Assembly: GCA_946546815.1 (NCBI GenBank)
Contig: CAMNOL010000004.1
Coordinates: 1 to 50,481 of the forward strand
From: an uncultured Oscillospiraceae bacterium
GTDB lineage: Bacteria; Bacillota; Clostridia; Oscillospirales; Oscillospiraceae
DNA length: 50,481 bases
Direction of reading: 5' to 3'
The first letter of the stretch is position 1. The number at the start of each line of letters is the position of its first letter. The notes beneath the pieces were generated by a model. It searched no databases and was not told the DNA's origin. It saw only the letters and a list, made by a program, of their open reading frames with translations. The translations under genes and the position numbers were made by a program. Below are positions 9,087 through 17,981 of this stretch, piece by piece.

Positions 9087-9090
9087 GTTG

Positions 9091-11235
9091 TTATTCTTCC
9101 TCGTCCGCAGGGGGGACATCCTCGATATCCGCCTCGTCCTCACTGTCCGCCTCGCCCGGCACAGCGGGGGACTCTGCCTCTTCCTCTTCCGTGACCTGGG
9201 TCTCCTCCAGCTCCTCGGACACCGGGGTTTCCACCGGCTCGCTGATCATGTGCACCTTCTTCGCCGCGGGCTCAATGCCTTCGGCGTTGGTGCTGGCAGT
9301 GAGCTTGGGGTTGGCGCCGTAGTTGTCCACCAGATCAGGGTTCCGGCCCTCAATGATCGCCATCAGCTCCTGACCGGTGATGGTCTCCTTCTGGAGCAGG
9401 TAACCGGCAATCTGATCCATCAGCTCCCGGTTGTCCCGGATGATGGCCTTGGCCTCCTCAAAGCAGCGGTTCAGAATGTCCTGGACCTCTTTGTCCACCA
9501 GAGCGGCGGTCTCCGGAGCACAGTTGAGACCATAACCGCCGTCCAGATACTGGCTGCGAACGGTGGCAAGGCCCATAACGCCGAAGTTGTCACTCATGCC
9601 GAACATGGTGACCATTTTTCTGGCCAGATCGGTGGCGCGCTCAATGTCGTTGGAGGCTCCGGTGGTGGAGGTGTTGAAGATGACATTTTCCGCAGCCCGG
9701 CCGCCCAGCAGGGTGCGGAGCTCGGAATAGATCTCTTCCTTGTCGTTGAGGAACTTTTCCTCCTCTGGGGTCTGCATGGTGTAGCCCAGCGCACCCTGGG
9801 TGTGGGGCACGATGGTGATTTTGGACACCGGCTCGGTGCCCTTCTGCTTGGCGGCCACCAGAGCGTGACCCACCTCGTGATAAGCCACCAGCCGCTTTTC
9901 CTTTTCGGTCAGCACCGTGCCCTTTTTCTCGGTGCCGGCGATGACCACTTCAAAGGACACCAGCAGGTCGTTCTGGTTCACCGCCTTGCGGCCCATGCGG
10001 ACCGCACGCAGCGCGGCCTCGTTGACCAGATTGGCCAGATCTGCGCCCACAGCGCCGGCGGTGGCCTGGGCGATCTTGTTCAGGTCCACGTCGCTGTCCA
10101 GCCGGATCTTGCGGGTGTGCACCTGCAGCGTGGCCAGTCGGCCCGCCAGGTTGGGCCGGTCCACGGTGATCCGCCGGTCGAAGCGCCCGGGACGCAGCAG
10201 CGCCTTGTCCAGCACCTCAGGACGGTTGGTGGCGCCCAGAACGATGACGCCCTTGGTGGGATCGAAGCCGTCCAGCTCTGCCAGCAGCTGGTTCAGCGTC
10301 TGCTCCCGCTCGTCGTTGCCGCCCATGCGGTTGTCGCGGCTCTTGCCGATGGTGTCGATTTCGTCGATGAAGATGATGCAGGGAGCCATTTTACTGGCTT
10401 CCTTGAACAGGTCGCGGACACGGCTGGCGCCCACGCCGACGAACATCTCCACGAAGTCGGAGCCGGAAATGGAGAAGAACGGGACCTTTGCCTCGCCGGC
10501 GACGGCTTTGGCCAGCAGTGTTTTGCCGGTGCCGGGGGAGCCCACCAGCAGCGCGCCCTTGGGCAGCTTTGCGCCGATGGCGGTGTATTTCTGGGGGTTA
10601 TGGAGGAAGTCGATGATCTCCTCCAGGGATTCCTTGGCCTCGTCCTGACCAGCCACGTCACGGAAGGTGACGCCGGTCTCCTTTTCCACGTAGACTTTGG
10701 CGTTGGACTTGCCCACGTTGCCGATGCCGCCGCCCATGCGGCTGCCGAACATTCGGAACACCAGCATCATGCCACCCACCATGATTGCCATGGGCAGTAC
10801 GTAGGAGAGCAGGAACTGGGTCACGGCGCTGTCCTGCTGGTAGGGGGTGTAGTAAGTCACACCGTGCTCCTCCAGCATCAGCGCAAAGTCGGAGTAGCTG
10901 ATGGGCGCTGTGTACAGGTCGGGCATGTCGGCCTTAGCCGGGTCCACACTGGAGTCTTTGGCGTAGTACTCCGCCAGCCATTCCTTCTGATCGGCCTCTT
11001 TCAGCACAAAGGAATAGCGGTTGTTCTGGAGCTTGACCTCTTCCACCTTGTCTTCTTTTACCAGCTGGATGAAATCGCTGAATTTCACCTCTACGCTGCC
11101 GTTGAGGGACATGGAGGAAAACAGCCAGTTGAAGCCCGCCAGCAGAATCAGCGCCCACACGATGATGTTGACGATGCCCATGATCCGGCCGTTGTTATTG
11201 CCGGGTTTTTTGTTAGGCGAATTGTTGTTTTTCAA
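9091..11235 (-). CDS. ftsH: ATP-dependent zinc metalloprotease FtsH
   Basis: FtsH is a membrane-anchored AAA+ protease that degrades misassembled membrane proteins and regulatory proteins. It has 714 residues. A transmembrane segment (about 19-38) and a second (about 140-160) flank an extracytoplasmic domain. The AAA domain has Walker A GSPGTGKT (about 225), Walker [10 protein letters not shown] and the SRH region [18 protein letters not shown]. The zinc site is HEVGH (about 450). A Glu/Asp-rich tail (about 650-714) is longer than in many orthologues. The start is TTG at 11235, preceded by AGAAGG at 7 nt; the first internal ATG would delete the cytoplasmic N-terminus. The promoter at 11322-11350 gives a leader of about 80 nt that contains a small hairpin (11260-11279). 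Confidence 0.96.
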   Translation of the reverse strand: MKNNNSPNKKPGNNNGRIMGIVNIIVWALILLAGFNWLFSSMSLNGSVEVKFSDFIQLVKEDKVEEVKLQNNRYSFVLKEADQKEWLAEYYAKDSSVDPAKADMPDLYTAPISYSDFALMLEEHGVTYYTPYQQDSAVTQFLLSYVLPMAIMVGGMMLVFRMFGSRMGGGIGNVGKSNAKVYVEKETGVTFRDVAGQDEAKESLEEIIDFLHNPQKYTAIGAKLPKGALLVGSPGTGKTLLAKAVAGEAKVPFFSISGSDFVEMFVGVGASRVRDLFKEASKMAPCIIFIDEIDTIGKSRDNRMGGNDEREQTLNQLLAELDGFDPTKGVIVLGATNRPEVLDKALLRPGRFDRRITVDRPNLAGRLATLQVHTRKIRLDSDVDLNKIAQATAGAVGADLANLVNEAALRAVRMGRKAVNQNDLLVSFEVVIAGTEKKGTVLTEKEKRLVAYHEVGHALVAAKQKGTEPVSKITIVPHTQGALGYTMQTPEEEKFLNDKEEIYSELRTLLGGRAAENVIFNTSTTGASNDIERATDLARKMVTMFGMSDNFGVMGLATVRSQYLDGGYGLNCAPETAALVDKEVQDILNRCFEEAKAIIRDNRELMDQIAGYLLQKETITGQELMAIIEGRNPDLVDNYGANPKLTASTNAEGIEPAAKKVHMISEPVETPVSEELEETQVTEEEEAESPAVPGEADSEDEADIEDVPPADEEE

Positions 11236-11321
11236 GCGGAAACCTTCTTCCTGAACACCAGACAGCCTTCGTCTGGGATAAATTACCGGGTTTTTGGTAC
11301 AAATGTGCGGTGCACTCTGGT

Positions 11322-11350
11322 ACTATATCATATTATTATTTGAATTACAA
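11322..11350 (-). promoter_or_regulatory. Sigma-A promoter of ftsH
   Basis: On the minus strand TTGTAA and TATAGT are separated by 17 nt, with TGA in front of the -10 (extended -10). Confidence 0.7.
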
Positions 11351-11436
11351 GAAAATCACCTTGAACAATTTGTAAAAATGCAAAAAGCGGGCAGCGGAAT
11401 CTTTTGAAACTTTTCCTTTTTTATAGGGGGGAACTG

Positions 11437-11445
11437 TGCTATACT
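11437..11445 (+). promoter_or_regulatory. Extended -10 promoter of rlmB
   Basis: TGCTATACT (TG-n-TATACT) places the transcript start near 11452. This rules out the TTG at 11450 as the rlmB start and supports ATG 11531. Confidence 0.55.
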
Positions 11446-11530
11446 AAGTTTGTATCAGCTTTTGCGGAAATGGCTGCAGATGCGCCGTTCTCCGCGCCAC
11501 ATTTCAGTAAAAAAGGGATTTTGTCGATCT

Positions 11531-12349
11531 ATGAGTGAATATAAAAAACGCCGGCCTCCCCGCCGGGAGCCTGAGGGACAGCACAGCGTCCGCAGTCCGG
11601 AACAGGAGGCTGGGGCAGACGGCCTGATCGAGGGCCGCAATGCGGTGACCGAAGCCCTGCGGGCAGGCACTGCCATTGACAAGGTATATATTGCAAAAGG
11701 CGAAACCGATGCGGCGTTGGGCCACATTGCTGCCAAGGCCAAGGCGGCCGGAGCGGTGGTGGTGGATGTAGACCGGCGGAAGCTGGATTCTATGTCCCGA
11801 ACCCACTCCCATCAGGGAGTCATCGCGGTTTCCGCTGTCCGGGAGTATGTGGAAGTGGAGGATATCCTTCAGCGGGCCAGGGACAAGGGAGAGCCGCCGC
11901 TGATCGTGGTCTGCGACGAGCTGTCTGATCCCCACAATCTGGGCGCGGTCATCCGCACTGCCGAATGCGCCGGCGCCCACGGCGTCATCATTCCAAAGCG
12001 GCGCAGCGCCGGCCTGACCGCTGTTGTGGCCAAAACCAGCGCCGGAGCGGTTGCCTATGTCCCGGTGGCCCGGGTGGCCAATCTGACCAAAACCCTGAAC
12101 GACCTGAAGGAACAGGGCATTTGGGTGTTCGGAACCGCCGCCGGGGGCACCACTTCGCTGTACGAGGCGGATTTGAAGGGGCCCGCAGCCATTGTCATTG
12201 GCAGTGAAGGCACCGGAATGAGCCGCCTTGTGTCGGAAACCTGCGACTTTAACGTCAGCATTCCCATGAAGGGAAAGATCAATTCTTTGAACGCATCCGC
12301 TGCCGCTGCGATCCTGCTGTATGAGGCAGTAAGACAGAGGCTGCAGTGA
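11531..12349 (+). CDS. rlmB: 23S rRNA (guanosine-2'-O-)-methyltransferase RlmB (TrmH/SpoU family)
   Basis: This is a SPOUT-fold methyltransferase that modifies the 2'-OH of a guanosine in 23S rRNA (G2251 in E. coli numbering for RlmB). It is 272 residues from ATG 11531. After a basic, disordered start (KKRRPPRREPE), an N-terminal substrate-binding domain opens GLIEGRNAVTEAL. The SpoU catalytic domain shows motif 1 ELSDPHNLGAVIRTAECAG (about residue 135-155), motif 2 IVIGSEGTGMSRLV and motif 3 IPMKGKINSLNASAAAAILLYE, forming the knotted SAM site. The Shine-Dalgarno match is weak (AAGGGA, 12 nt). The gene next to it downstream is a membrane protein 104 nt away, so the two may be co-transcribed, but there is no functional link. 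Confidence 0.93.
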   Translation: MSEYKKRRPPRREPEGQHSVRSPEQEAGADGLIEGRNAVTEALRAGTAIDKVYIAKGETDAALGHIAAKAKAAGAVVVDVDRRKLDSMSRTHSHQGVIAVSAVREYVEVEDILQRARDKGEPPLIVVCDELSDPHNLGAVIRTAECAGAHGVIIPKRRSAGLTAVVAKTSAGAVAYVPVARVANLTKTLNDLKEQGIWVFGTAAGGTTSLYEADLKGPAAIVIGSEGTGMSRLVSETCDFNVSIPMKGKINSLNASAAAAILLYEAVRQRLQ

Positions 12350-12355
12350 GCAGCT

Positions 12356-12416
12356 GGGGCATTGCCGAAACCGGTGCGCTTCGCTCCGGCGTCCGAGCAG
12401 CGCTGCTCCAATCCCC
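12356..12416 (+). other. Predicted three-way-junction hairpin between rlmB and the next gene
   Basis: The outer stem pairs GGGG-c-ATTG (12356-12364) with CAATCCCC (12409-12416). Inside are two arms: CCGG-T-GCG-CTT-CGC-T-CCGG (12371-12389) and the palindrome GAGCAGCGCTGCTC (12395-12408). No T-run follows, so it is not an intrinsic terminator. It may be a processing site or a repeat element. The structure was folded by eye. Confidence 0.45.
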
Positions 12417-12453
12417 ATAAGCCATTATTTGTTTGAATAAGGAAGAGTAGTTC

Positions 12454-15087
12454 ATGGAAAATTTTCGAAAATGGAATCCGATGAATGATCTGGAGGACAC
12501 AGAGGAGCTGCTGAGCAGCGGCGCCCCTGTGGAAGAGGTAGACGATTCGATCGAGGATATTCTGAGAGAATACGGCGTTGCAGACAGCGATCCCATCCCT
12601 TTAACGCATCGGGCAACCCCTGCCGCAGAGAAGACGGAGCAGCCAGCCCAGGAACCTGAACCGTTTTCTGAAGCTTCGGAGCCCGCTGAAGAGCTGTCAA
12701 TGCCCCCCGAAGCACCTGCCATGGAAAGTGCTGTGCCGGAAGCCGCCGAACCTGATGAGTCTGCTGAGGTTCCGGCAGTACAACCGGAGGAGAGAATCCC
12801 CGAGCCCCCTGCTTCTGAGGCAGAACCGGAAGCTGAGCCGGCGGCAGAGGAGACGGAGCATCCTGCTGAGTCTGCTGCTGAGGCCCCGGAAGAACCCGCA
12901 GAAGAGCCTGGGGCAGAACAGCCCGAAGAGCAGAAGCCTGCGGAGGCAGAGCCCATGGACGCCAGCGCCACCGCTGCCTTTATCGGACAGCAGGTCAGTG
13001 ACGCCATCAGCGAAGTGAACGTTGAACCCACAGAAAACAACACCACGGTCAACGGTCTGCGCCAGTTTTTTGTGGAGGCCCGTCGCCGCACCGCAGAAAA
13101 AAAGCTCCGCCGGGAACAGCGCCTGAGGGAAAGAGCCGCCGCCGCAGCGATGGCGGAAGCCGCTGCCGCTGTCAAGGAAGAAGAGGAAGAGGCAAAAGCC
13201 GAGGCTCAGCAGGCGGAAAGCAACGTGGTGCAGATGCCGGTGTCCCGGATGAAACCGCTGCGGGACAGCTTTGGCCACATTCACGACAAAGCCAACGACT
13301 TTGCTGATAATATGTACAATCAGGCGGGCACCGCCGAGCAGGACGCCACCGGAGAGTTCGTCATGGGGACGGACATGGAGGAGGAGGTCAAGCCCCCCAA
13401 GGTTTCCTGGCGGGAGCGGCTGCCCCGAAAGCAGTTCCCCAAAGAGCCGGATACCTCCGCTGAGGAGCTGGCGTCCCGGTACCGTCTGGGTCTGCGCTTT
13501 ATGAAGCAGCGCCTGGTCTATGTATTTCTTCTGGCTGCGCTGCTGCTGTACCTGTCCATTGCGGAGGGACTGGGCCTGCCGCTGCCTGCCGCGCTGCTGA
13601 ACCACCGAATCACTTCCGGCATTCTCACCTGGTGTCTGGCCTTTGGAGCTGCCATCGGCCTGGATGTGATTTGGCTGGGCCTGACAGCTCCGTTCCGTGG
13701 GCGGACAGGGATGCACACGTTGACCGCGCTGTCCGTGATTGCAACCCTGCTGGACGGACTGTTTTCCACACTGATCGGCCGTGACGGTCCGCTGCCTGTT
13801 GCGGCGATGGCGCTGTTTGGCCTGTTCTTCGCTATGCTGGGCGCATATCAGCGGAAGCTGGCCCTTTACCTGGCCTGCCGGACCGCAGCCAGCGCAGCCG
13901 AGCCTTACCGGGTGACGCTGGACCCCAACAAATGGGACGGTGTTGCCGCATTCAACAAGGAAGCCGGTACCGCTGAGGGCTTTGGAAGCCAGATTCAGAG
14001 CCGCGACGGTGCGGAGCGCATCTACCGCATCTGGGTGCCGCTGATCGGAGCCGCTGCCGTTCTTTGTTCGATCATCGCCTCTGTGGGACAGGGGCGTCCG
14101 GGGATGCTGACCTGGTGCCTGTCCTCCACGCTGGTTGCCGCCTCACCGCTGACTGGTCTGATGGCCTTCGGCTACCCCTACCTGAAGCTGACCCGGCGGC
14201 TGGACCGCTCCGGCGCAGTGCTAGCTGGCTGGGACGGTGTGGAATCCATGGCCGGCAAGGCAAACATCCTGGTAAAAGATGAGGATTTGTTCCCCGAGGG
14301 CAGCGTCATTATGAAGTCCATCAAGCACTTTGACGGTGTTTCTCTGGAAAAACTCACCGGCTGTACCGCGTCCATGCTCCGCGCGGCGGGCAGCGGACTG
14401 TACCACCTCTTCGATTCGGAGCTGCGCCGACAGGGCGGCTTCTACCGCCGGGTGGACGACCTGCAATGCTATGAGGCCGGCGGACTCACCGCTGACATTC
14501 GCGGCGACCAGGTGCTGGTCGGCACCTCCGGCTTTATGACCGTGATGGATGTGAAGCTGGAAGATGGCATGAAGGTGAAGCGGGCGGTGTACTGTGTGAT
14601 CAACCGGACGCTGCAGGGCATTTTCACCCTGGAATATGAGATGTCCCACTACGCGAAGACCGCCATTGACGCGCTGGTGCGGGGCGGTGTCAAGCCGGTG
14701 CTGGTGACCCGGGACTTCAACGTGATCCCCAGTATGCTGCAGAACCGCCATGACCTGCCGGTGGACGAGATGGAGTATCCTCCCATTGAGCGCCGCCGTG
14801 AGCTGTCCGAACCGGGACAGCCCCACAATCCGACGCTGGGCGCTCTGCTGACCCGGGAGGGAATGGGCTCCTACTCCGATGCCATCATCGGAGGCCGCCG
14901 CCTGCGCACGGTGGTGCGGCTGAACGCCATCATCGCGGTTCTGGCCTCTCTGGTGGGCGTACTGCTGGCCTTCTACCTGACCTTTGCGCTGGCATTTGAC
15001 TCCCTGACGCCGCTGTCCATGATGGCATTCCTGCTGCTGTGGGCCATTCCAACTGTGGTGATCTCTGGTGTGATCGACCGGTTCTGA
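12454..15087 (+). CDS. Degenerate P1B-type (heavy-metal) P-type ATPase-like membrane protein with long acidic N-terminus
   Basis: The 877-residue protein has the layout of a heavy-metal P-type ATPase but lacks its catalytic signatures. Residues 1-345 are a cytoplasmic, Glu/Ala/Pro-rich, low-complexity region with a charged coiled-coil stretch (about 208-262). About eight transmembrane helices follow: four at about 350-485, two at about 530-575 and two at the C-terminus (about 825-875). Between the last pairs lies a P/N-domain-like segment with VLVGTSGFM (the vLVGs.. motif of P1B enzymes) and VKPVLVTRDFN, where a true pump has ..PVMLTGDN. The phosphorylation motif DKTGT is replaced by VKDEDLFPEG (residues 607-616), GDGxND is missing, and the actuator loop is short without TGE. 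It should not be able to form the aspartyl-phosphate. A regulatory, scaffold or binding role is inference. AAGGAAGAG precedes the ATG. Confidence 0.75.
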   Translation: MENFRKWNPMNDLEDTEELLSSGAPVEEVDDSIEDILREYGVADSDPIPLTHRATPAAEKTEQPAQEPEPFSEASEPAEELSMPPEAPAMESAVPEAAEPDESAEVPAVQPEERIPEPPASEAEPEAEPAAEETEHPAESAAEAPEEPAEEPGAEQPEEQKPAEAEPMDASATAAFIGQQVSDAISEVNVEPTENNTTVNGLRQFFVEARRRTAEKKLRREQRLRERAAAAAMAEAAAAVKEEEEEAKAEAQQAESNVVQMPVSRMKPLRDSFGHIHDKANDFADNMYNQAGTAEQDATGEFVMGTDMEEEVKPPKVSWRERLPRKQFPKEPDTSAEELASRYRLGLRFMKQRLVYVFLLAALLLYLSIAEGLGLPLPAALLNHRITSGILTWCLAFGAAIGLDVIWLGLTAPFRGRTGMHTLTALSVIATLLDGLFSTLIGRDGPLPVAAMALFGLFFAMLGAYQRKLALYLACRTAASAAEPYRVTLDPNKWDGVAAFNKEAGTAEGFGSQIQSRDGAERIYRIWVPLIGAAAVLCSIIASVGQGRPGMLTWCLSSTLVAASPLTGLMAFGYPYLKLTRRLDRSGAVLAGWDGVESMAGKANILVKDEDLFPEGSVIMKSIKHFDGVSLEKLTGCTASMLRAAGSGLYHLFDSELRRQGGFYRRVDDLQCYEAGGLTADIRGDQVLVGTSGFMTVMDVKLEDGMKVKRAVYCVINRTLQGIFTLEYEMSHYAKTAIDALVRGGVKPVLVTRDFNVIPSMLQNRHDLPVDEMEYPPIERRRELSEPGQPHNPTLGALLTREGMGSYSDAIIGGRRLRTVVRLNAIIAVLASLVGVLLAFYLTFALAFDSLTPLSMMAFLLLWAIPTVVISGVIDRF

Positions 15088-15105
15088 ACGATTTCATAAA
15101 AAATG

Positions 15106-15136
15106 ACCCGGGAACACGGCTGTGTTCCCGGGTTTT
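15106..15136. terminator. Bidirectional terminator between the P-ATPase-like gene and the SPFH gene
   Basis: The 12-bp stem ACCCGGGAACAC / GTGTTCCCGGGT is followed by TTTT on the plus strand and by CATTTTTT on the minus strand. It can stop both convergent transcripts. Confidence 0.85.
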
Positions 15137-15171
15137 GCGATCCGATATGAGAGAAGGACTATGGGGGAGCG

Positions 15172-16080
15172 TTACTCTTCCTTGGGTTCCTCGGTGCTCA
15201 GAAGGCTTTTGGCGGATGCAGCCAGACCGGCCAGTCCCTGGATCTCGGAGGGAATGATGATCTTGGTTGCCTTGCCGTTGGCAGCGGACTGGAAGGCCTC
15301 CAGGCTCTTCAGCTTGATGACCTGATCGTTGGGGCGGGCCTCATTCAGCATACGCAGGCCTGCTGCCTGAGCCTCCTGAACCTTCAGGATGGCCTGTGCC
15401 TGAGCCTCGGCCTCCAGCAGCTTGGCCTCCTTGGCGGCTTCAGCACGCAGCACCAGGGATTCCTTTTCGCCCTGTGCCACCAGAATCTTACTCTGCTTCT
15501 GGCCTTCGGCCTGAAGGATGGCCTCACGGCGCTCACGCTCTGCCTTCATCTGGCGCTCCATGGCGTCCTGAATCTCCTTAGGCGGCATGATGTTCTTCAG
15601 CTCCACACGGTTGATCTTGATGCCCCAGGGGTCGGTGGCTTCGTCCAGAATGGAGCGCATTTTGGCGTTGATGATATCGCGGCTGGTCAGGGACTGGTCC
15701 AGTTCCAGCTCGCCGATGATATTTCTCAGGGTGGTAGCGGTCAGGTTCTCAATGGCCACCATGGGACGCTCTACGCCGTAGGCGTACAGCTTGGGGTCAG
15801 TGATCTGGTAAAACAGGACGGTGTCAATCTGGATGGTGACGTTGTCCTTGGTGATCACGGGCTGGGGCGGGAAATCTGCCACCTGTTCCTTCAGGGAGAC
15901 CTTTCGGGCAACCCGCTGCAGGAAGGGAATCTTTACGTGGATGCCCACGCCCCACACTGCGTGGAAGGCACCCAGATTTTCCACCACGAAGGCCTGGGAC
16001 TGGCGCACGATGACCAGGTTTCTGGCCAGCAGCACCACTACCAGCACCAGAAGAATGATCAGAATGATTTTGAATAACAT
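15172..16080 (-). CDS. SPFH/band-7 domain membrane protein (stomatin/QmcA-like)
   Basis: This 302-residue protein has an N-terminal membrane anchor (residues 3-20, IILIILLVLVVVLLA), then the band-7 domain (about 25-185, for example AFVVENLGAFHAVWGVGIHVKIPFL and NLTATTLRNIIGELELDQ). A long Ala/Glu/Lys coiled coil (about 190-255) drives oligomer formation, followed by a short C-terminal region. Such proteins form large membrane-bound rings and organise microdomains. It is paired with an NfeD-like protein 12 nt upstream, a classic operon arrangement. The start has AAGGAG 8 nt upstream. The family call is secure; QmcA versus other stomatin-like names is not settled. Confidence 0.93.
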   Translation of the reverse strand: MLFKIILIILLVLVVVLLARNLVIVRQSQAFVVENLGAFHAVWGVGIHVKIPFLQRVARKVSLKEQVADFPPQPVITKDNVTIQIDTVLFYQITDPKLYAYGVERPMVAIENLTATTLRNIIGELELDQSLTSRDIINAKMRSILDEATDPWGIKINRVELKNIMPPKEIQDAMERQMKAERERREAILQAEGQKQSKILVAQGEKESLVLRAEAAKEAKLLEAEAQAQAILKVQEAQAAGLRMLNEARPNDQVIKLKSLEAFQSAANGKATKIIIPSEIQGLAGLAASAKSLLSTEEPKEE

Positions 16081-16092
16081 AACAATCGCTCC

Positions 16093-16569
16093 TTACTTAT
16101 GATAAACGGAAGCCGCTGTTTTGACAGGGGCAACGATGAGCTTGACGCCCTCAATGCGCAGTATGGACACCTGCTCTCCGGCAAAAATGCGCTCGCCGTT
16201 CTCGGACCGGGCGGTCCAGACCTGGCCTGCAACCTTGACCTGACCGGCGGCGGCCAGATTGTCCACAGTCTCTGTGACCACACCCTGACGGCCCAGAAGG
16301 CGGTCGGCATTGGTGGGAATCTTGCCGTGGGGCTGCAGCAGCCTGGTGGCCAGAGGCCGTACCAGCAGCAGTGTCGCCAGGGAAACCACAGCAAATACCA
16401 TCGCCTGAACCCACAGGCTGTCGGTGAGGAAGGAGACCAGCAGCGCAGCCAATGCGCCCACTGCAAACCAGATAGAAGTCAGAGCTACGCTGACGCCCTC
16501 TGCTACAGCGAACAGAACCATCAGCACCAGCCACAGCACCGGCGGTGTGGCCGCTAAAAAGTCTAACAT
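16093..16569 (-). CDS. NfeD-like membrane protein (partner of SPFH protein)
   Basis: The 158-residue protein has three or four transmembrane segments in its first ~95 residues and a C-terminal OB-fold domain (about 100-158) with the NfeD pattern LLGRQGVVTETV...GQVKVAGQVWTARSE...V.ILRIEGVKLIV. It is of the short NfeD type, without a ClpP-like protease domain. The start at 16569 is chosen because AAAGGAG lies upstream and the longer frame begins inside the promoter. It is co-transcribed with the SPFH gene and probably shapes the SPFH assembly. Confidence 0.9.
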   Translation of the reverse strand: MLDFLAATPPVLWLVLMVLFAVAEGVSVALTSIWFAVGALAALLVSFLTDSLWVQAMVFAVVSLATLLLVRPLATRLLQPHGKIPTNADRLLGRQGVVTETVDNLAAAGQVKVAGQVWTARSENGERIFAGEQVSILRIEGVKLIVAPVKTAASVYHK

Positions 16570-16620
16570 CACAACGCACTCCTTTCTTTGATGAGCTGCT
16601 TTGTTTTGTCCGGTGAGGCA

Positions 16621-16649
16621 ATGATAGCACGTTTCTTTTTTGTTGTCCA
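16621..16649 (-). promoter_or_regulatory. Sigma-A promoter of the nfeD-SPFH operon
   Basis: On the minus strand TGGACA and TATCAT have a 17-nt spacer, and TGC precedes the -10. It diverges from the plus-strand promoter at 16661-16689. Confidence 0.65.
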
Positions 16650-16660
16650 TGAAATCATGA

Positions 16661-16689
16661 TTGCTATTTGATTAAATTTTGATTATAAT
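16661..16689 (+). promoter_or_regulatory. Sigma-A promoter of the RlmL-like methyltransferase operon
   Basis: TTGCTA (16661-16666) and a consensus TATAAT (16684-16689) are separated by 17 nt. The leader of about 140 nt contains a GGGCAG/CTGCCC stem. Confidence 0.7.
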
Positions 16690-16832
16690 AAGTTACGCTG
16701 TGTAGATTGGGCAGGAAAATGATTCTGATTTGGCTGCCCGCCGGGGGGTGTGCTCCGGCGCTGGAAAAAGTTCCTGCGCAGCGCTGAACCTGTGAACCTG
16801 TTGATTTATTTTTGTTGAATGAACCACTGCTT

Positions 16833-17951
16833 ATGAATGATCTGTTTGAAATTCCCTGTCTGCTGGGGCTGGAAAAGCTGGTGGCAGACGAGCTGAAAAA
16901 GCTGAAAATGTCCGATGTGAGGGCGGAAAACGGACGGGTGCTCTGCCGGGGCACGCTGGCGGACATCCCCCGGATGAACATCAATCTGCGCTGCGGCGCA
17001 AGGGTGCTGGTGGTGCTGAACGAGTTTCCGGCCACCACCTTTGAGGAGCTGTTTCAGGGGGCCAAGGCGGTGCGCTGGCAGGATTGGATTCCCAAAAACG
17101 GAGAATTTCCGGTGACGGGCTATTCCATCAATTCCCAGCTGCACTCCGTTCCCGCCTGCCAGTCCATTGTGAAAAAGGCGGTTTCTCAAAAAATGGGAGA
17201 GGTGTACCACACCGAATGGCTGCCGGAGGACGGAGAGCGGTATCAGATCCGATTTTCCATCATGAAGGACCGGGTCCACATCTGCCTGGACACCAGCGGC
17301 GAGGGCCTGTACAAGCGGGGATACCGTGCGGTCAACAACGGCGCGCCGCTCCGGGAGACGCTGGCGGCGGCGATGGTGCTGCTGTCGGGGTACAAGGGAT
17401 TTGACCCCTTCTGCGACCCCTTCTGCGGCTCCGGAACCATTCCCATTGAGGCGGCCCTCATCGCCAAAAACCGGGCGCCGGGGCTGAACCGCTCCTTCTC
17501 TGCTCAGAAGTGGAAGAATCTGGATTCGGAAAGCTGGCTCAGCGCCGCAGACGAGGCCATGGACAAAGAGTATGACCGGGTGTATGATATCTGGGGCGGC
17601 GACATTGACCCCCGCTGCGTGGAGCTGGCAAAGGCCAACGCCGCAAAGGCAGAGGTGGAGGACACGGTTCACTTTGAGCAGTACGACGCACGACGGTTTT
17701 ATAGCACGTCGGACTACGGCCGCCTGGTGACCAATCCCCCCTACGGGGAACGGCTGATGTCCAAGGAGGACGTGTCCGCGCTGTACAAAGCCTTTGGACA
17801 CAGCGTCCGTCTGCTGCCCCCCGGCTGGCGGGTGTCCATTTTGTCCAGCCACACGGAGTTTGAAGAGGCCTTTGGCCAGAAGGCCCGCAAGAAGCGCAAG
17901 CTCTACAATGGTATGATCAAATGTGACCTGTTTATGTATGGAAAAGTTTGA
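16833..17951 (+). CDS. THUMP-domain class I SAM-dependent rRNA methyltransferase (RlmL/YpsC-like)
   Basis: This is a 23S rRNA guanine-N2 methyltransferase of the RlmL N-terminal (YpsC) type, 372 residues from ATG 16833. The N-terminal region (about 1-160) holds the ferredoxin-like and THUMP domains (FEIPCLLGLEKLVADEL at the start). The methyltransferase domain has motif I DPFCGSGTIPIEAA (about 195-208), an acidic GGDID for SAM ribose binding (about 245) and the catalytic TNPPYGERL (NPPY, about 298). The upstream TTG codons (16812) are alternatives; neither start has a clear ribosome-binding site, so the start is uncertain. A lipoprotein gene follows 30 nt downstream in the same direction. Confidence 0.9.
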   Translation: MNDLFEIPCLLGLEKLVADELKKLKMSDVRAENGRVLCRGTLADIPRMNINLRCGARVLVVLNEFPATTFEELFQGAKAVRWQDWIPKNGEFPVTGYSINSQLHSVPACQSIVKKAVSQKMGEVYHTEWLPEDGERYQIRFSIMKDRVHICLDTSGEGLYKRGYRAVNNGAPLRETLAAAMVLLSGYKGFDPFCDPFCGSGTIPIEAALIAKNRAPGLNRSFSAQKWKNLDSESWLSAADEAMDKEYDRVYDIWGGDIDPRCVELAKANAAKAEVEDTVHFEQYDARRFYSTSDYGRLVTNPPYGERLMSKEDVSALYKAFGHSVRLLPPGWRVSILSSHTEFEEAFGQKARKKRKLYNGMIKCDLFMYGKV

Positions 17952-17981
17952 TGATAACTGATTGATTTGGAGGTTTTTCCC

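Noticed and set aside
9088-11343. Long plus-strand open frame opposite ftsH
   Set aside because: Antisense shadow of ftsH with no recognisable protein features.
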